DNA of 16,711 bases, taken from positions 1 through 16,711 of the forward strand of contig JALLBK010000697.1 of the NCBI GenBank assembly GCA_036940085.1, given 5' to 3'. Source of the stretch: Discostella pseudostelligera (Eukaryota > Bacillariophyta > Thalassiosirophyceae > Thalassiosirales > Thalassiosiraceae). The position numbers and the translations under genes were made by a program. Below the pieces are notes generated by a model. It did no database searches, was not told the DNA's origin, and saw only the letters and a list, made by a program, of their open reading frames with translations. The number at the start of each line of letters is the position of its first letter. Within the stretch, counting starts at the first letter, position 1. Shown piece by piece: positions 7,285 through 16,711 of the stretch.

Positions 7285-10200
7285 CTAATAGTTGAGATCT
7301 CCAGATGAACTCCTCCTCGTGGGCGAACCCTCCTTTAACAGGTCCTTCAGCGAGCCTTCCAGAAGCTGGGGCACATCAATTTCATCCTTTTTGTCTTTCA
7401 TAAAGATTACGTCGTATTGAGGTAACCGAGATTTTCTCTGCATAGTCTTTGCCTTATCGGGCCTCTTGGATGAAGTCGAATCATCTGACGTTTGTTGTTT
7501 CATTTGAGTTTCTCCAGCTAAATCATCTGGCTCCAATGCGCCGAGAAGCGCAGCCTCGATTCTCTCTTTTGACTCTGAACTCGTTAATTCAATCCGCAGC
7601 TGTTCAGGCTTCGCCGCTTCAACGTCGTCATTGGCCCTCTTATTCGTCGACTTAATTTCGCTCTGCTTCGCCGCCTCCGCAGCGAGCTTTGCTCTCGCCT
7701 CTGCCACGGCCGCAAGATCCGCCTCTGCCTTTCGTTTTAATTCTTCTGCTCTCTTTATTTCCTCTGCCCTCTTCCCATCGACAGCACTCCTACCATCCTG
7801 AATTTGTTCAACGGGATCTTTACGATTGATTACTCTCGCTGGAGGATTCCGAGCTTCAGCTTTTAACCTTTTCTCTCGATCTCTCCGATCTTGATCGGCT
7901 TGGGCTGTGGTGTAAAGAGACAAAATCATGAAGTGAGTAAAAGTGTTTCGTTGGCCATCGCGAATTATCGTCAAAGCACTGGCAATGCGAAAAATGACTC
8001 ACCTGCCCGCTCAGCAAGAGACTTTTTGTTCACGGAGAATCGAGCACAGAACAAACGGAATAGTGAGCTACAACAACTTACTTCGCTGTATCAATCACGA
8101 ACATGTTCTCACCATACGCTTTGCCGAGGCTTGCACCGCCGACTCCTGAATTTGCCGCGCAGACTGATTTTGCTTCGGTGGCACACTAGTTTTTGGTACC
8201 ATCTTTGGCAGTGGTGGGGCGCTTTGACTTCGATCATTATTTGCAGGTGTGGAAGCGGCTTTCACCATACCTTGATGCTTCTTGCGCTCTAACTCCATCT
8301 GACTTTGATTTTTAGCATCTGCCGAAACTGGTCGCTTATTGGCCCTATCGCTTCCACCACCGCCACCACCTGTAATCCCTCCACTTGCCCTGCTCATAGA
8401 GTCAGATTTCGGTTTTATTTGGGTATTTCGCCTGCTGTCTTCCAAGGACTTTTCGAACGCCTTGTACGCTTCAGCTGCCACGCGCTTCTTCTCCGATTCG
8501 TCTAATTTTCGCCACTTTGATTGAGGGTCATCCTCTGGTGGAGTTGGCCCGCCAACCCCCGCACCGGAAGAAGCTGGAGCAGGTTTTTGACTAAAGAAAT
8601 GAGCCGTCGGCTTTGCTCCACCGAACGCGCCCGAGGGGACGATAGGACTCTCAGCTAATCGTCTCTCAAATGCCATGGCTGGAGTTGGAACTGGTGCTAT
8701 TGGTTCATTCTGGCGTACGACGGCGGGGCTTGGATATGTGGATGCGCTTCCGGCCCCGGCATAAATGTTCTCTGTCGTGCCCGCTGGTGCAGATACACGG
8801 GGAGCCGGTGCAGTAGGACGTTGTTCGTAAGCTGCCCGAGGGGAGAGCGAAGGAGCATTATTGTTGAAGTTTGAGATGACGTTCTGATAATAATCAGGAG
8901 TATCCGATGGTACAGGAATAGACTCGGAAGACTTCGACCTACTAAAGAATGACGCAGTAGGCTTGGACCCACCGAAGGCACCAGCAGGAACAATCGGGTT
9001 TTCTGCCAATCTCCTTTCGAAGGCCATTGCAGGGGTGGGAATTCCTGCAGGAATATTGACGGCGGCGGGAGAGGGTGTATTACTCCCAAACGAAGCACTC
9101 CCAGCACCTGCCCTGGTATCGTCAACTCTTCCTGCCCCCGAGGAGCTGGATGACATTAGTGAAGACAAACCAGCTCCCACATTTTCCCAGATATTGTCGC
9201 TTCGTCCGGCTCCGGATCGTGGCATAGCTTGCTCACCCCTGGGAGAGACATCGTCTGGCATCAATACATCCTTCAATAATTCGTAATTTTCAATGCTATC
9301 CTCGTCCGATGATCCCTTCCATCCACTGTTCCTTTTCTGTCCGGTGGAGCCGCCAAACAATGCATCAAAAGTAAATGGCTGCTGTTGCTGTTTCGATCTC
9401 ATCTCTGCTATTTGAACGGCATTTGTGAACGCACTTCCAGCAGCCATATCTCTCTGAGCCTCGCGACGTTGCAACTCCTCCGCCATCCGTTCCAGAGCAT
9501 CATACCGTTCTTGCAATATTCTCATCTCCTCTTCCCGCAATACAATAGCTTCTTCAAGCTCATTCACAAGCGATGCCGTGCGCTCCAATTCTCTCTCATA
9601 GTCTCGTTTTTGAGCTTCCATGTTATCCAATAATATATCAGTAGCCTTGTTGCTGGTGCGTAATAGTTTATCGCGTTCGTCGATCTCATTCTCCAACTCA
9701 AGGATGCGTGATGTTAATTGTTTGCTCTCCTTGAGAAGTTCCTGCTGCTGCTTTTGCAATTGCTGTGATGTGGAATTCTCGTCCATCGACGCAGTCCTAG
9801 ATTGCCAATCTAGCTCTTCCTCAAGATCCGCAATGCGTGTTCGCAGCAAGTCAATCTCCTCATCTCGCGCTTTCCGAAGTTCGTCCATCTGACGTTGCAT
9901 GTTGTCGACGGCCGAATTACCAACAACGCCACCACCGCCATTAGCAGAATAATTCATCATTTGTTCCTCACGTCGAGCAATATCCGCCTCGAGTTCCTCA
10001 ACCCGGGCAGATAGCAAATTGCGTTCCCTATCCTCGCTATTCTTAATTTTCTCAAGCTGACGAAGGACACGACTTGCCTCCTCGGTGCTTGCCACAACGA
10101 TGCGCTTCTCTTCAATCAATTCCTTTTCCAAATCGGTAATTCTCTGTTCCAGTGTAGCAATGTGATTGAGGAGTTGTTGTCGTTCGTTCGTATCCGCGTT

Positions 10201-11853
10201 AGATTTGTATTGCAATTCATTATTACTCTGGAGAAGATCCCGTTCCAACTCGGATATGCGTGATGACAAGCCGGAAAGTGTCGCGGCATACTCCTCCTCC
10301 TTCGTCTTCATCTCATTTCGCAACCCTTGATTGATTGCATTCTCACTGGATCGGATAGCCTTCTCACGGTCCATCATTTCCCGAGACAAATCCTTAATTT
10401 GGGCCGATAGCGCACGTCGTCCATCATCGTACTCTTTGGTTAGCACTCGTATACGTTCGTTCAATACTGTAGTTTCCTGTTTGTGCTCCTCTTTCAATCT
10501 GACAATACTCTGATCAAAGCCCTTGCGAAGATTGGATAGTTCCGTGTACAGGCGTGTGACTTCATCCTCCTTGCGCTTTAACATGTCACCATCAAACGAG
10601 TTGGAGTTGGAGTTTGAGGAGGAGGAATAAGTCGATGATGTGGACGACGAGGGTGGGTAATTGGCAATGGATCCTGACCCTCCATACTGAGCCGCCTGCT
10701 GCGCCCGTCGCAGTTGTTGATTGCGCACCTGCTGCTGCTCTCGCACCACCCTCCATTCCTGTTCTCCTCCTACATTAGTACCACTACTACTACCCACTCC
10801 TCCCGCAGCCCCCACCTCCACTGCATCATCGACATGTTCATTCACCGCATCAATCAATAATTGAAACTTGGCCGGTCCACATTGAAAGTCAGCCACTTTG
10901 CCACGTGATCCACGATACATTAAAATATATGGTAATTTGGTGGCATTTAATAAACGACACATCTCCTCATTGTTGGGATCATCAAAACGCATTTCAGCAA
11001 AGCGGACACTTCCCGTGGAGGTAAGGTCGTTGGTGTTGGAATTGATGGTGTCACCGAGTTGGGAGGCGAGTTTACGATATCGAGTGTCAAAGACTTGACA
11101 GGTTTTGCACCAGGATGCGTAGACTTTGACTAAGAGAAAGAGAATGAAAAGAGTAAGAGAAGTAAAGTGTAAACAATTCGAGGGAGAATCAATAGCAAAC
11201 TCACCCACACTCAACCTCTCATCCTGTACCACAAAATCTAACAAATCCTGTGGTCGATTGATGGATACTATCCGTGGTATTCCATCGACTTCTCCATTCT
11301 TTTGCATCCTCCTTCCAATGCCATAATTATTGCTCGGTGGTGATGCATTATTATTATTGATATTGTTGTTGGAAATCATCCCCCCTGGTGAATTATTGGG
11401 TGGAGAGGGGCGGATAGCCGTCCGCATTCCCCCCATTCCACCACCACCATTAATACCTGCTCTATTCGTTGTTGATTTAGCAGACGATGAAGGTTGGCCG
11501 AACAAACTGCCCCATCGATTATTATCTCCTCGTAGTCTGCCATCATTATTGCGAAATCCAAAACTGCTACTTGAATTATCATCATCGTCACCATCATAAT
11601 CATAACCATCATCATTGTTGTCATCACCATTATTCCCTCGTCCATTGTTGTTGTCAATACTATCCAAATAATTATTTCCAAGGGACGGAGGGGGGACCAT
11701 GTTGTGTCGAAGACTGCGACTGTAGCTGTAACATCCTCGCCGATGTTGCGGTGACACCAGGGTTTGGGCCGGAGGGTGGGAGAGCAGCGATGTCGATGGG
11801 CCAACGACGGAGGAGCAGCAGGCGACTAGCAGAAGCGAGTGGGATAGCTTCAT
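7285..11853 (-). CDS. ACHT-like thioredoxin fused to a long coiled coil
   Basis: Exons 11853-11205, 11129-8113, 8021-8003 (19 bases) and 7904-7285 give about 1434 residues; introns are 75, 91 and 98 bases. Residues 1-23 look like a signal peptide, followed by a basic stretch and an Asn/Asp/Gly-rich linker. The thioredoxin fold spans about 190-318: strand VVKVYASW, active site Cys224-Lys-Thr-Cys227, cis-Pro283 in KLPYILMYRG. Cys274 and Cys300 sit where plastid atypical thioredoxins (ACHT type) carry extra cysteines. Residues 398-775 are almost continuous coiled coil. A 33-residue motif occurs twice (914-946, 1031-1063). The tail (about 1080-1434) is charged and partly helical. Signal plus basic presequence suggests complex-plastid import, with Leu rather than Phe after a possible TS|LL cleavage site; secretion is the alternative. 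The function of the fusion is unknown; a redox-sensitive scaffold is only a guess. Confidence 0.85.
8003..8021 (-). other. 19-base microexon of the thioredoxin/coiled-coil gene
   Basis: On the minus strand AAAAAG precedes 8021 and GTGAGT follows 8003, bounding 19 bases that encode SLAERA plus one base. Exon 2 ends in phase 0 after AAGCGTATG (donor GTGAGA at 8112), and exon 4 opens in phase 1 at 7904. The microexon bridges both phases exactly, giving KRM-SLAERA-AQADQDRR, a continuous charged helix. Skipping it shifts the frame and meets a TAA about 14 codons into exon 4. Confidence 0.75.
8590..8688 (-). repeat. 33-residue internal repeat, copy B
   Basis: Encodes residues 1031-1063 of the thioredoxin/coiled-coil protein, running from PTPAMAFERRLAESPIV to PTAHFFS. 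By hand count it matches copy A at 29 of 33 residues but only about 68 of 99 bases. Both copies are preceded by an AGAGSAS segment (residues 891-897 and 1007-1013), so the duplicated unit is probably 55-60 residues. Confidence 0.85.
8941..9039 (-). repeat. 33-residue internal repeat, copy A
   Basis: Encodes residues 914-946, running from PTPAMAFERRLAENPIV to PTASFFS. It lies in the Pro/Ala/Ser-rich region after the coiled coil and is separated from copy B by 252 bases (84 residues) of unrelated sequence. Most differences from copy B fall at synonymous positions. Confidence 0.85.
11130..11204 (-). other. Stop-free 75-base intron in the thioredoxin domain
   Basis: The minus-strand donor GTGAGT begins at 11204 and the acceptor CTCTTAG ends at 11130. 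The 75 bases are a multiple of three and contain no stop, so the long ORF reads through and adds 25 residues with a hydrophobic run (LTLFILFLLV). Splicing gives SVVKVYASWCKTC, the normal strand and active-site layout of a thioredoxin, so removal is strongly favoured. The phase is 1. Confidence 0.85.
11575..11625 (-). repeat. Asp/Asn codon-repeat tract
   Basis: GAT/AAT-type codons encode an Asp/Asn/Gly/Tyr low-complexity stretch (about residues 77-93) in the linker between the targeting region and the thioredoxin domain. On the + strand it appears as repeated ATC/ATT triplets and produces a false His-rich ORF. Confidence 0.75.
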
Positions 11854-12367
11854 CTTTATTTATGTTGTTATTGCGGTCCGTCTCGCTCGGGTGTCGGTTT
11901 GGGTGTTAGAAGGGGAGCTTGGTAGGGGTAGGGGGTGAGTTGGATTTCATGGTCGTCGTCGTCGTTGTCCTTGTCGTTGCATGAATGCTGTTTGTGTGTG
12001 GTGGGAGTGGGGGACTTTCGCTCTTTCATCGCCCTCTTCCTCCCGCCAACTTTGCCAGTTATTTCGTCGCCAAATCTCTCTTCCCGCCGTATCTTTATCG
12101 CTAAAGATCCGCTTTCCCCGCCATGCAAACCAATCCCCGCCTGAGAAGTAAGTTCAAGTAGTACTGCTGACGATGCGATGTGCAAACCAAACGAGATTCC
12201 TATTCGATTTATCTTATCTAATTGCCTTCCCAATTATCATTCGTCAAAGAGATGCTAGTTTGCGGTTAGCAAGAAGTCTGAGCGTCGGCTGCTGTCGGAT
12301 GGCCGCGACGACTTGGCTTGGCTTCGCTTCGCTCGCCATCACCCACTCCAAACCAACCGACTTCTCT
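11854..12367. promoter_or_regulatory. Intergenic promoter region with three CCCGCC motifs
   Basis: These 514 bases lie between the 3' end of the C2 gene (12368) and the start of the thioredoxin/coiled-coil gene (11853), both on the minus strand. CCCGCC occurs at 12042-12047, 12083-12088 and 12117-12122, in the contexts CTCCCGCCAAC, CTTCCCGCCGTA and TTTCCCCGCCATG. All face the same way, 41 and 34 bases apart, about 190-270 bases upstream of the ATG. They resemble E2F sites. ORFs of 69-121 codons on either strand show no domain and are not called as genes. Confidence 0.45.
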
Positions 12368-15300
12368 TTAGAACTTTTCACTCTCTGACAACAATAAACG
12401 CATCAAGTACACTAACAACGGCACTCCGTACCAAGTAATGGCGCCAGCACCTACTAGAATTGAGCCAATTTTGATCGCGGCGGCACTAAGAGAATCGTTG
12501 CTGTCATAAAAGAGGGCAGGGCTTCCCTTATCCAACAAATCAGTGTGCTTAGTCGGTTGTCCGGTGGGAGCTTCCATTGTTGGGGTTGCAAAAATCTATG
12601 AGAACAGAAGTTCAAAATCAGTGAGATCGTAAGTAACAATTTGTAAAAGACACATCAAGACACACCGTTACCTGTGGAATCATATCTCCGACAAGTTGCT
12701 GTCCAGTAATACGAACACGATGATATCCTGCTTCTTGCATTGCCAACTCTCCAAGAGATTTCGATCCTGGATAGTACGGTGTTGACGTCGACGAAGGGAG
12801 CGGAATATCATAGTACCTGTCTTTCTTCAACGTGTTCACTTGAATTATATGTTGACCAAACATGTACTGCTTGAAATCTCGAAGCTTGGCTACGTTCTCT
12901 CGGACAATCAGAGCCTCTAATTTTTGTTGATCCAACCACTTCTGCCTTTCACGTTGCAGCTTGTTCATCCGCTCTGTCTTCAGTGCATCCGTCTCTTCTT
13001 CGACATGATCAATGAGGAAAACATCTATCAACTTCATCCAAGGTCCAAGGGTGACCCAGACTACGATACGGAGAGTCCATTTCAGAATAAGGCCCCAAGG
13101 AAGAAAAAAGACAACCACAGCGAGCGACAAACTTGTCAAAGCGATCCAAAACGAAAGATAGCATTCCTCCCAAATCAGTATGTTCTTGAATACCCGCATC
13201 CAAATACAACCAAGCCGAAGCCACTGCTGGTACGGATAAAGATAGGCTCGGACGGGGTCTAGGAAGAAGCCACCACTTCGTTGTTCACTCAGATCTTGAT
13301 TTGTGTCTCCAATTTCTTCCAAATCCTTCCAATATTGTTCTTGTTCTCTTGTATACTCATCCGCGCGATTCTTTGCCCGTTCCTCAGCTTCCCGGAGACG
13401 TTTCTCCCACCGGTCTGCATCTGCCTTTTGCATCTTGATTGTTTTCGGTGCCGCAATACTATCACCAAAGATCAAAGCCGATGCGAAATGTGAAAAAGTT
13501 TTGCAGTGCGTCCATGGATTTGGATCGGATGTGCGCCTTTCTGCGGTGGCAAGCAAAATCCTGAGGGAAAATGCAATTAGAAATAGCATCCATGTGAGTT
13601 GCGGACTGTATGATGAATAGAAAGACAACGAAGCACTTAACGACTTACCATCCAAGGGAGAGGAAAAAGAACGACGGTAATAAGTCGGGGTATTCGACAA
13701 TACTGACGCAACAAATAAATAGCACCAGCGAATGAAGTGGGAAGTCGAATTGGACCCATTTGATCAGTGAGTGCAATGAGATGTGAGGCATGGGAAGAGA
13801 AATCTTGCTGTGTCCTCTCCAGAGTATTACGCTCATGAATACATCTTCCAACAAATAATAGATTGTAAGGTATGACCACACTATGCATAGAGTACAGAGA
13901 TGTCGAACGAACGAAGTGAGTCATCCATAGATAGAACAACCTCATCGAGTAAAACTTGCACTTACATTCTTCGTAATGCGACCAAATTGTGTCCTGCAAT
14001 GGTTGAAATGGAAGTCAAGCTTATTTAGACTAACTAGTCATGAGCTCGGTTGTTCATAGACCACACCATACTCACAATTGAATACTTTTTCGTATCAACG
14101 CATCCTTCCACAGTTTGTCGGATGACCTCAAAATCTCTCTTGCTCTCAACGTTGACGTACACACCCAGAGGCAGGTGTAGATTCGACAACAAAAGAGTCC
14201 TCTCCGGTTCCATCTCCATTCTCAGTCGGATTTGTATTGTTCCAAGCTTGGCCTCTCTCGGAGCGCATTTTGCAGTCTGTGGAAAACTCATACATTAGTA
14301 CTGTATATCGAAGCAATTGCTGAGGTACGAATCCCCCATGGACTCACCGGATATAGGTTGTACTGCAACAGGTACATCAAATTCGGACGAAAGTTAGAAA
14401 TATCCACCGACACTCTGCCAATAAAATCGTGGTAGCCGATTGGGCCCTGATCATTGTCAAAGACAGCCAAGTTGATCTGTGAACTAGTGTGCATGCAATT
14501 AAAGATGAAAGCTCTTCTTGACCACGGCATCCAGCGAGGTGAAAGGCAATCTTCGATGACATCCGTTCTTGCGAAGGTATCTTCATACACCACGGAAACA
14601 AAGGCATCAGTTTTGTTACCGAGAATACCAGTATCCTTGTTTGGTAATTTGTCACATGATATGATCTCAACGAATATCTTCCCTAGATGACCCGATCCAA
14701 TATCCAACCATTCATATGACGGTTTCATTGACTCTTCCTCGATCTTCTCTTTTGTAAGCCATGCGGTTTCAATCCTACGCTTCGGATCTGGACCTGGTCG
14801 GGTAAGATACTGTGAAAGAGTGAGATGTGGCGAACACAACCTAAGCGGACAGGCAATACGCGTTTAACTACCTTACCTTGATTTTCCCCTTATCCGGTCC
14901 TTCTTTCTCTGCAAAAAGCGCAAAATGAATTACTTAGTCCGATGCAACGATTCAAAATTCGGCTGCACGGAGTAACCAGAATAAACATACCTTTCTTGGA
15001 GTGGACAGCGATGATGTTCTTAAGTGGAGACCCCGCTTTAATGATCGGAGCAGGAGCAGGTGAGATGTCAGGCTTCTTTCTCTCCTTGTAGCTCTCCATA
15101 AATCTAATGTCGTGCACGGTGGCCCGACGCACACGTAATGAAATCTTCCCCTGCCCAAGATCCTTTCCTCCCACTGCCGATTTCAAAGCAAACTCCCGTC
15201 GTTCACCATTCCACTTGTACAATGTACGAGCATCGATGTTGAAAGTGCCCAAAGTCTCGTTAGATGCAAAGGCATCATAATCTTTCACATCAAACACAAG

Positions 15301-16242
15301 ACCCTTCTCCGACTGGAATAGTTCCAGAGCAGACACCTTCCAAAGAAACAGTGCTCCTTTCCTTAACGTCCAAATTGGATTCGCCTGGTTGGAAATGAAA
15401 TCTGTTTTGTGAATCTTCTTCCCATTAAATCTCACTGTAACGTAGGGGTCTGAGTTTTTAGCAATGTCACTTCGCGGCAAATCTGTACCAGAACAAATAT
15501 CGAAGAGCAGTGTGACCTCCTCATCTTTTTTCAATTTGATATCTTTGAGAGCATCCTCCACTTGAGCCTTCAAAAGGTCGTCTATCAACTTTTTCTGCTG
15601 TTGGATAACAGTACAAAAACTGACCATGCCCGCTTCGCTATCAAAGACAAACTCTTGACGATTCGAAGATGATTTGGATTCGAATTGAACAAATACAGAC
15701 CGATTCTTTCTTTCAACAATGTTGAACAATTGGATAGGAATCTTGTACCTTGGTCGCCAGCTCTGATCTTGAGCTGCTGTACCATCACTTTCTTCCTTGA
15801 ATGTCAGCATAACTGATTCGTCATCATTCTCTTGTTCGGCGGCGTCTTCTGATTTGTTCCTCGATATCCCAGTGAAGAAATTAACAGGTGGCTTGTTGGC
15901 CTTCGTTGGATCGCCTCTGAATTTATTCGCAATGGGGTCAAAAATTCGGTGGGATAGGTCCACGGGGTTGATAGTGTTGATCATCGAACGCGGATGAAGT
16001 ATCCGGACATAGCAAACCTCGGATTCTTTGAATAACAGGGCATCGACGGTGGAAGTGGAACTCGAACTCCCCTCGGAGACGGAGGTGACATGGTGGATTT
16101 CGACGCTGATCCGACGGCGTCGGGTTGAGGGCGTCAATTGGGCGGGGAGCAAGTGATAGTTACCCTTGATGGGAAGGGGGGCGGTGACCTCCCAGGCACC
16201 CAAGTCTTTTTTAATGGTGCGTTCAGCGGATGCCATGGTCAT
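12368..16242 (-). CDS. Multi-pass membrane protein with PH-like region and two C2 domains
   Basis: Eight exons: 16242-14991, 14908-14877, 14809-14348, 14276-14076, 13993-13966, 13880-13649, 13560-12672, 12595-12368. Introns are 67-88 bases and every phase fits, giving about 1107 residues. Residues 142-225 look PH-like. C2A (about 242-372) has likely Ca2+ ligands Asp259, Asp265 (NSDPYV), Asp321 and Asp323. C2B (about 468-610) has Asp487, Asp496, Asp546 and Asp548 (FDNDQG). Hydrophobic segments lie at about 708-741 (hairpin), 868-918 (hairpin) and 1071-1101, separated by charged helices (about 779-825 and 922-970). C2 domains bind acidic lipids, often with Ca2+; with membrane anchors this resembles MCTP/tricalbin/ferlin-type contact-site or fusion proteins, though no SMP or Fer domain was recognised. 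Start choice is open: 16242, 16236 (ccATGGca context) or 16308. Its 5' region carries E2F-like sites. Confidence 0.82.
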
Positions 16243-16711
16243 GGTCAATACAGATACAATACTGGCAGCAGCAGCAGGGTGGCAATGGCAGGGAACAAGC
16301 AATGGCAATGGATTCGGATCGGTGACAGTGGCGGCAAGGTGCCTTGGCGATATCCTACGAACGATACAAAGGAATCAGTACTAGATCTTTGAATTTTAAA
16401 ATTAATTTCAAAAAGCGTCGCCAAACCATTTTGGCGGGAGAAGGCAAATTGTAGACTCGACTCTACGCACATCTTTATGGCGGGGAAGCCGCTGTAAGTG
16501 CTTTTGGCGCGAAAATACACATGACTGGACATTGCGAGCTTCCGCGTGGCAGGCCTGCCCCATGCGTCCATCCATCCCAACTCCTCCTCCAATGAAGGAT
16601 GGCGGCAGGATAATTCATAATGGATTAGTATCGTACTCTATCTTTCGTTTTCAATTATGCAATTTTCAGCAAACGGATGCAGCACATCCCAATTCCAGCA
16701 AATTGTCCATC
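16243..16711. promoter_or_regulatory. Upstream region of the C2 gene with three E2F-like sites
   Basis: Three GGCGSG motifs occur within 90 bases on the + strand: TTTTGGCGGGAG at 16429-16440, ATGGCGGGGAAG at 16477-16488, and the palindrome TTTGGCGCGAAA at 16503-16514, an exact match to the E2F consensus TTTSGCGCSAAA. They lie about 190-270 bases upstream of the C2 gene start. They could equally serve a divergent gene starting beyond the right edge. No convincing coding sequence was seen here. Confidence 0.55.

Noticed and set aside
8059..8112. A longer form of the microexon starting at the TTGTAG acceptor
   Set aside because: The intron would be about 45 bases and, in the phase set by exon 2, reading meets a TGA before the donor at 8002.
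11487..11909. Plus-strand His-rich ORF of 140 codons
   Set aside because: It is the antisense reading of the Asp/Asn codon tract of the thioredoxin/coiled-coil gene.
11868..12233. Minus-strand ORF of 121 codons upstream of the thioredoxin/coiled-coil gene
   Set aside because: No domain, compositionally mixed, and it overlaps the motif-bearing promoter; splicing it into the downstream gene would bypass a good signal-peptide start.
16245..16592. Minus-strand ORF of 115 codons at the right edge
   Set aside because: It is in a different frame from the C2 gene, spans the E2F-like sites and has no recognisable features.
1..16711. CRISPR arrays, insertion sequences, transposons, tRNA or rRNA genes
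   Set aside because: No regularly spaced direct repeats, terminal inverted repeats, transposase or reverse-transcriptase motifs, or RNA-gene signatures were seen on either strand; the only repeats are codon tracts and one intragenic duplication.

Overview
The window reads as nuclear DNA from a gene-dense eukaryote, most likely a diatom or related stramenopile. It holds five protein genes with GT-AG introns of 67-126 bases, moderate GC, and proteins full of Ser/Ala/Asn/Asp low-complexity stretches. One protein pairs a signal-peptide-like N-terminus with a plastid-type thioredoxin. The lineage call is inference. No RNA genes, transposons, CRISPR arrays or prokaryotic features were found. I rebuilt every gene model by hand from splice motifs, reading frame and protein continuity; none has transcript support.

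Layout: (1) 45-2138 (+), an acetyl-CoA transporter of the SLC33A1/AT-1 family with one intron that contains no stop. (2) 2511-4339 (-), a four-exon golgin ending in a GRIP domain, convergent with gene 1. (3) 4536-6877 (+), a four-exon protein joining a DnaJ (J) domain, a PARP-type zinc finger and two BRCT domains; it is divergent from the golgin and shares a short promoter with it. (4) 7285-11853 (-), a four-exon protein of about 1434 residues: signal peptide, ACHT-like thioredoxin domain with a CKTC active site, a coiled coil of about 380 residues, a duplicated 33-residue motif and a charged helical tail; it contains a 19-base microexon. (5) 12368-16242 (-), an eight-exon protein of about 1107 residues with a PH-like region, two C2 domains and several hydrophobic segments, resembling C2-domain membrane-tethering proteins.

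The genes do not form a pathway. Three concern endomembranes (acetyl-CoA import into the ER/Golgi, trans-Golgi tethering, C2-domain membrane binding), one looks nuclear and linked to DNA damage or replication, and one looks plastid- or secretory-targeted. The promoter regions at 4340-4535, 11854-12367 and 16243-16711 all carry E2F-like GGCGGGAA/GGCGCGAA motifs, including a perfect TTTGGCGCGAAA palindrome near the right edge. This suggests, but does not prove, cell-cycle-phased expression.

The strongest leads are the J/PARP-finger/BRCT fusion, the thioredoxin/coiled-coil fusion with its conserved internal repeat, the multi-hairpin C2 protein, and two stop-free introns whose length is a multiple of three and which simple ORF calling would merge into the protein.
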